DNA of 64,000 nucleotides, taken from Granulicella cerasi (lineage in GTDB: Bacteria; Acidobacteriota; Terriglobia; Terriglobales; Acidobacteriaceae). Under the pieces are notes generated by a model that did no database searches, was not told the DNA's origin, and saw nothing but the letters and a program-made list of their open reading frames with translations. The position numbers and the translations under genes are program-made. The stretch is taken from the NCBI RefSeq assembly GCF_025685575.1, contig NZ_JAGSYD010000002.1, positions 496,001-560,000 of the forward strand, given 5' to 3'. Shown in pieces: positions 61,844 through 64,000 of the stretch (positions are counted from its first letter, which is position 1; each line of letters opens with the position of its first letter).

Positions 61844-62158
61844 TCACTTGGAGCGACCTTCACGGGCGATGCATTCGGCGCGAATACGTTCATAACGCTT
61901 GTGCATCACATCCAATTCCTCGTCGCTCAATGACTCGATGTCCATCATCTGATCCCCAGCCGCCTCGGTGGAATAGATAAGCTCATTCAGCTTGAGGTTG
62001 ATCGCTCGTGCGTCTCGGTTGTGTGTGTTCTGAATGAGAAACACCATCAGGAAGGTCACGATCGTCGTGCCGGTATTAATCACCAGTTGCCAAGTGTCGG
62101 AGTAGCGGAAGAGCAACCCAGTGGCAGCCCACATCACAATGACAAGCATCGCTCCCAC
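61844..62158 (-). CDS. low-affinity iron permease-family membrane protein
   Basis: 104 residues from ATG 62158. Two membrane helices (AMLVIVMWAATGLLF and QLVINTGTTIVTFLMVFLI) flank YSDTWQ, and IQNTHNRDARAINLKLNELI follows. This is the signature of the bacterial Fet4-like 'low affinity iron permease' family, whose transport role in bacteria is unproven. The same frame is open upstream for about 30 codons (FGKFASSASGWLGSKWAFVG), which match the usual N-terminus of the family, but no start codon is present before a TAG. The gene may therefore have lost its original start, or may use GTG 62167. Confidence 0.72.
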   Translation of the reverse strand: MGAMLVIVMWAATGLLFRYSDTWQLVINTGTTIVTFLMVFLIQNTHNRDARAINLKLNELIYSTEAAGDQMMDIESLSDEELDVMHKRYERIRAECIAREGRSK

Positions 62159-62319
62159 AAATGCCCACTTCGATCCAAGCCACCCTGAAGCTGAGGACGC
62201 AAATTTACCGAAAGCATCCCCCTCTGGACTAACCCTGTATCTCTGTTGCTACGCGTGCGACTGGATCTTTTTGCGGTTTCTCGGTTGGCTTATTCGGCAC
62301 GCAGTTCGACCTTTCGATT

Positions 62320-62348
62320 GCGCAAAAACGGGAGCCCGCAGGCTCCCG
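62320..62348 (-). terminator. intrinsic terminator after DUF892 gene
   Basis: Stem CGGGAGCC / GGCTCCCG (62329-62336 and 62341-62348) with loop CGCA, followed on the minus strand by TTTTTG. It is 23 bases past the stop at 62371. Confidence 0.82.
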
Positions 62349-62370
62349 CAACGGTTAATACAGATGTTTG

Positions 62371-62865
62371 CTAGCTAGCTCGTTTTGCTGCAGCGTTTAC
62401 TTGCTTAGAAACGATGCTCAGCTTTTTATCCGCATTCTTCTCCTCAGCAAGCGTTGCATCGAGAAGGGATGCGACGTCACCGAGTCCAAGGATCTTGGCG
62501 AACTCACGGGCAGATCCGTACCCGGCCATTTCATAGTGTTCGACGCGTTGGGATGCCGAGATCAGTGCGGCATCACGAACCAGACCCTTTTCGGTATCTT
62601 CAAGGACCTCCGAGCCTTCCTCCAAGACACCTTTCATTCCGACGCAAGTCTTGCCAGTCATCTTCTTGCCTAGGAGCTCGCCAATCTGTTCGAGCCGAGC
62701 GACTTGTCCCTTGGTCTCTTCCAGATGATTCAGGATCGTTTCCTGCAGTTCTGGCGTAGATGCTGCTTTGGCGAGCTTTGGTAGCACTCGAACGATCTGC
62801 TTCTCTGCCGAATATAGGTCTTTCAATTCATCAATCAGAAGCTCCTGCATGGTTTCAATGCTCAT
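62371..62865 (-). CDS. DUF892 (YciE/YciF) ferritin-like protein
   Basis: 164 residues forming a four-helix ferritin-like bundle. Metal-site residues include E in ELKDLYSAEKQIVRVLPKLA, E in HLEETKGQVARLEQIG, DAALISASQRVEHYEMAGYGSAREFA (E, H, E) and EEKNADKKLS. The family (YciE/YciF, DUF892) is induced in stress and binds a di-iron centre; its physiological role is not settled. ATG 62865 has AAAGGTGAG upstream. It is monocistronic with its own terminator. Confidence 0.9.
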   Translation of the reverse strand: MSIETMQELLIDELKDLYSAEKQIVRVLPKLAKAASTPELQETILNHLEETKGQVARLEQIGELLGKKMTGKTCVGMKGVLEEGSEVLEDTEKGLVRDAALISASQRVEHYEMAGYGSAREFAKILGLGDVASLLDATLAEEKNADKKLSIVSKQVNAAAKRAS

Positions 62866-63445
62866 GGCTCACCTTTTTCAAATAATTTTTTAACACCCAT
62901 TCAGATGTCAAAGGGTTGAGGTAAGTTGTCCAATATCGCGATAACCATGGTGATCCGTCTTGCGATGGGCTGGCGGAGTAACGGGCTGGTCCTCTCTCAG
63001 GATCAAGCGTGTGAATCGGCCCGGCAACCAACTGAAATACGAAGCCTTGCCGATATCCGTCCAGGATGTCTAGATTCGAGCCTAGACCGAGGACCACAGT
63101 CCCGCGCGGCCGGGAACATCTTGCTCATCATCGCGATCTACGCTCATACGGGGCATCAGCACAGCGGAGAGCAGATAGTCCGTTTGAAACGATGTAGGCG
63201 CATCGATCGTACCAGCCGTCATAAGCTGCGACGCAGGGCATCCTGCCATCTCAAGAATTACTTCAATGTGTCGGCAATGTGCCTGTCAAAACTCGTCCGC
63301 CCGCCAAAATGTAGGCAGAGATTTCAAACCTGCGGAAAATCGTTCAACTAGGCCTCTTCAACCCTACGCAGTAGGCGGTGACCATAATGAATCCAGGTAC
63401 GCAGACATCATTTCGCAACTGGTAGCTCAGCGTTCTTGAGATTCC
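62866..63445. other. intergenic stretch without recognisable gene
   Basis: About 580 bases with only short frames. No RNA gene or repeat recognised. Confidence 0.35.
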
Positions 63446-63724
63446 CTACCCGACGAGCGCCGAAGTCGACGATCGAGAAGCCACGCTCCAGCATCGGCAG
63501 GGCCCAGGCTTGTAAATCCAGCACCAGAACTTACTCGGCCTTGCTGAAGCCCCCTTTACCCGCACACTCACGCAATCGAAGGAGACTGGAGGGACATAGT
63601 AGTATCGTGAGATGGCATAGGTCTTCCAATAATCAGAGTCGTGAAGAAGTAGCTGCTGGCCACGACGTATGTAGAAGCTCGTACCTCCAATTTGTCCCTT
63701 AAACGGTGAGACTGCAGAGGGCAC
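63446..63724 (-). pseudogene. possible formylglycine-generating-enzyme-like C-terminal fragment
   Basis: The minus-strand frame reads GGTSFYIRRGQQLLLHDSDYW, then RYYYVPPVSFDCVSVRV. This is loosely like the end of SUMF1/FGE-like proteins, where 'RGGSF' and 'VGFR(V)V' segments occur, but the canonical spacing is not kept and the catalytic Cys region is absent. There is no start with a ribosome site. It is reported as an uncertain remnant. Confidence 0.25.
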
Positions 63725-64000
63725 GGTTCGTGGATGTGGAACTCTTGCTCATCGAGCATTATCACCTGTGATTCATGGCGCCGTCCGCGTGAAGCGCTAT
63801 TATCACTTCTTCCGTCGCTATGAACCCTGCGATAGTCGCACCAATGGACGATAAAGAAGTGAGCGAGTCCCGGAGCCACTCTACCAGTGCCTCTCCGTCG
63901 GCCATGGTGACTGTTCCTCAGCTCCGTGACGCCGTGGGCTGGAGCAGGGCGGGCCTCCAGCGTCGGGGTACAAAAGCGCTCCATAGGCCTTGTGATTCAC
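63725..64000. other. right-edge sequence
   Basis: A 47-codon minus-strand frame at 63762-63905 (ATG with GAGGA upstream, WLRDSLTSLSSIGATIAGFIATEEV) could be a small protein or the end of a larger one, but no family was recognised. Confidence 0.25.

Noticed and set aside
63762-63905. 47-codon minus-strand small protein with a possible GAGGA site
   Set aside because: Too short and unassigned to support as a gene; mentioned only in the right-edge description.

Overview
The window looks like an accessory region of an Acidobacteriota chromosome, most likely a Terriglobia relative (Granulicella/Terriglobus/Edaphobacter type). The reasons are moderately high GC, Oar-like TonB-dependent receptors with an N-terminal carboxypeptidase-regulatory fold, a PSD1/DUF1553 + DUF1501 pair, S53 peptidases and FG-GAP proteins carrying Ig-like domains, and membrane-anchored regulators of acidobacterial type. 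This assignment is inferred from gene content only. No rRNA, tRNA or CRISPR array was seen.

Layout. 1-3 kb: the 5' end of a TonB-dependent receptor, divergent from a single-pass membrane protein of an acidobacterial regulator-like family. 3.1-13.1 kb: one minus-strand block read from a clear promoter at 13.1 kb: PSD1/DUF1553 cytochrome-type protein, Tat-exported DUF1501 protein, a structured leader with an intrinsic terminator, a 1116-residue TonB receptor, and a decayed arylsulfatase. It looks like an uptake and degradation locus for a sulfated or complex substrate. 13.1-16.5 kb: gene remnants around an IS3-family element with a visible -1 slippery site; the element abuts a broken lamin-tail protein. 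16.6-21.8 kb: a perfect 20-bp-arm palindrome, then a mobile-element maintenance module (ParB-like, DUF6908-like, ArdC-like), a truncated group II intron and a decayed alpha/beta hydrolase.

21.9-36.3 kb: intact genes (response regulator, pyrophosphatase, two DUF3147 membrane proteins, NRAMP-like transporter, GlsB/YeaQ protein, DUF1275 protein, KH protein) among many broken ones (acyl-CoA dehydrogenase, two histidine kinases, receiver-like protein, HD-GYP domain, a siderophore/metal-type TonB receptor). 36.6-39.8 kb: mesX-mesD, an oxygen-dependent folate-independent methionine synthase and its partner, divergent from a MetR-type LysR regulator. 40-48.6 kb: two decayed tyrosine recombinases bracket decayed and intact small genes (serine hydrolase, DUF2188, LysM, DUF937, DUF3761, histidine kinase, TPR protein), as in an eroded island.

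49.4-58.8 kb: two large secreted proteins, an FG-GAP/Ig protein and an S53 peptidase with Ig-like domains, both with the same unusual C-terminal membrane hairpin. They are divergent from a CadC-like transmembrane regulator. 59-64 kb: a degraded second copy of the ArdC locus, an intradiol-dioxygenase-like exported protein with inserted Ig-like domains, a broken GH1 glucosidase, a low-affinity iron permease-like protein and a DUF892 ferritin-like protein.

The strongest leads are the mesX-mesD-metR cassette, the terminator/leader directly ahead of the TonB receptor, the duplicated ArdC leader palindromes, the group II intron fragment that supplies a ribosome-binding site to a hydrolase fragment, and the shared C-terminal hairpin of the two secreted giants. 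The density of frameshifted genes is itself notable and could be real decay or partly sequence error.
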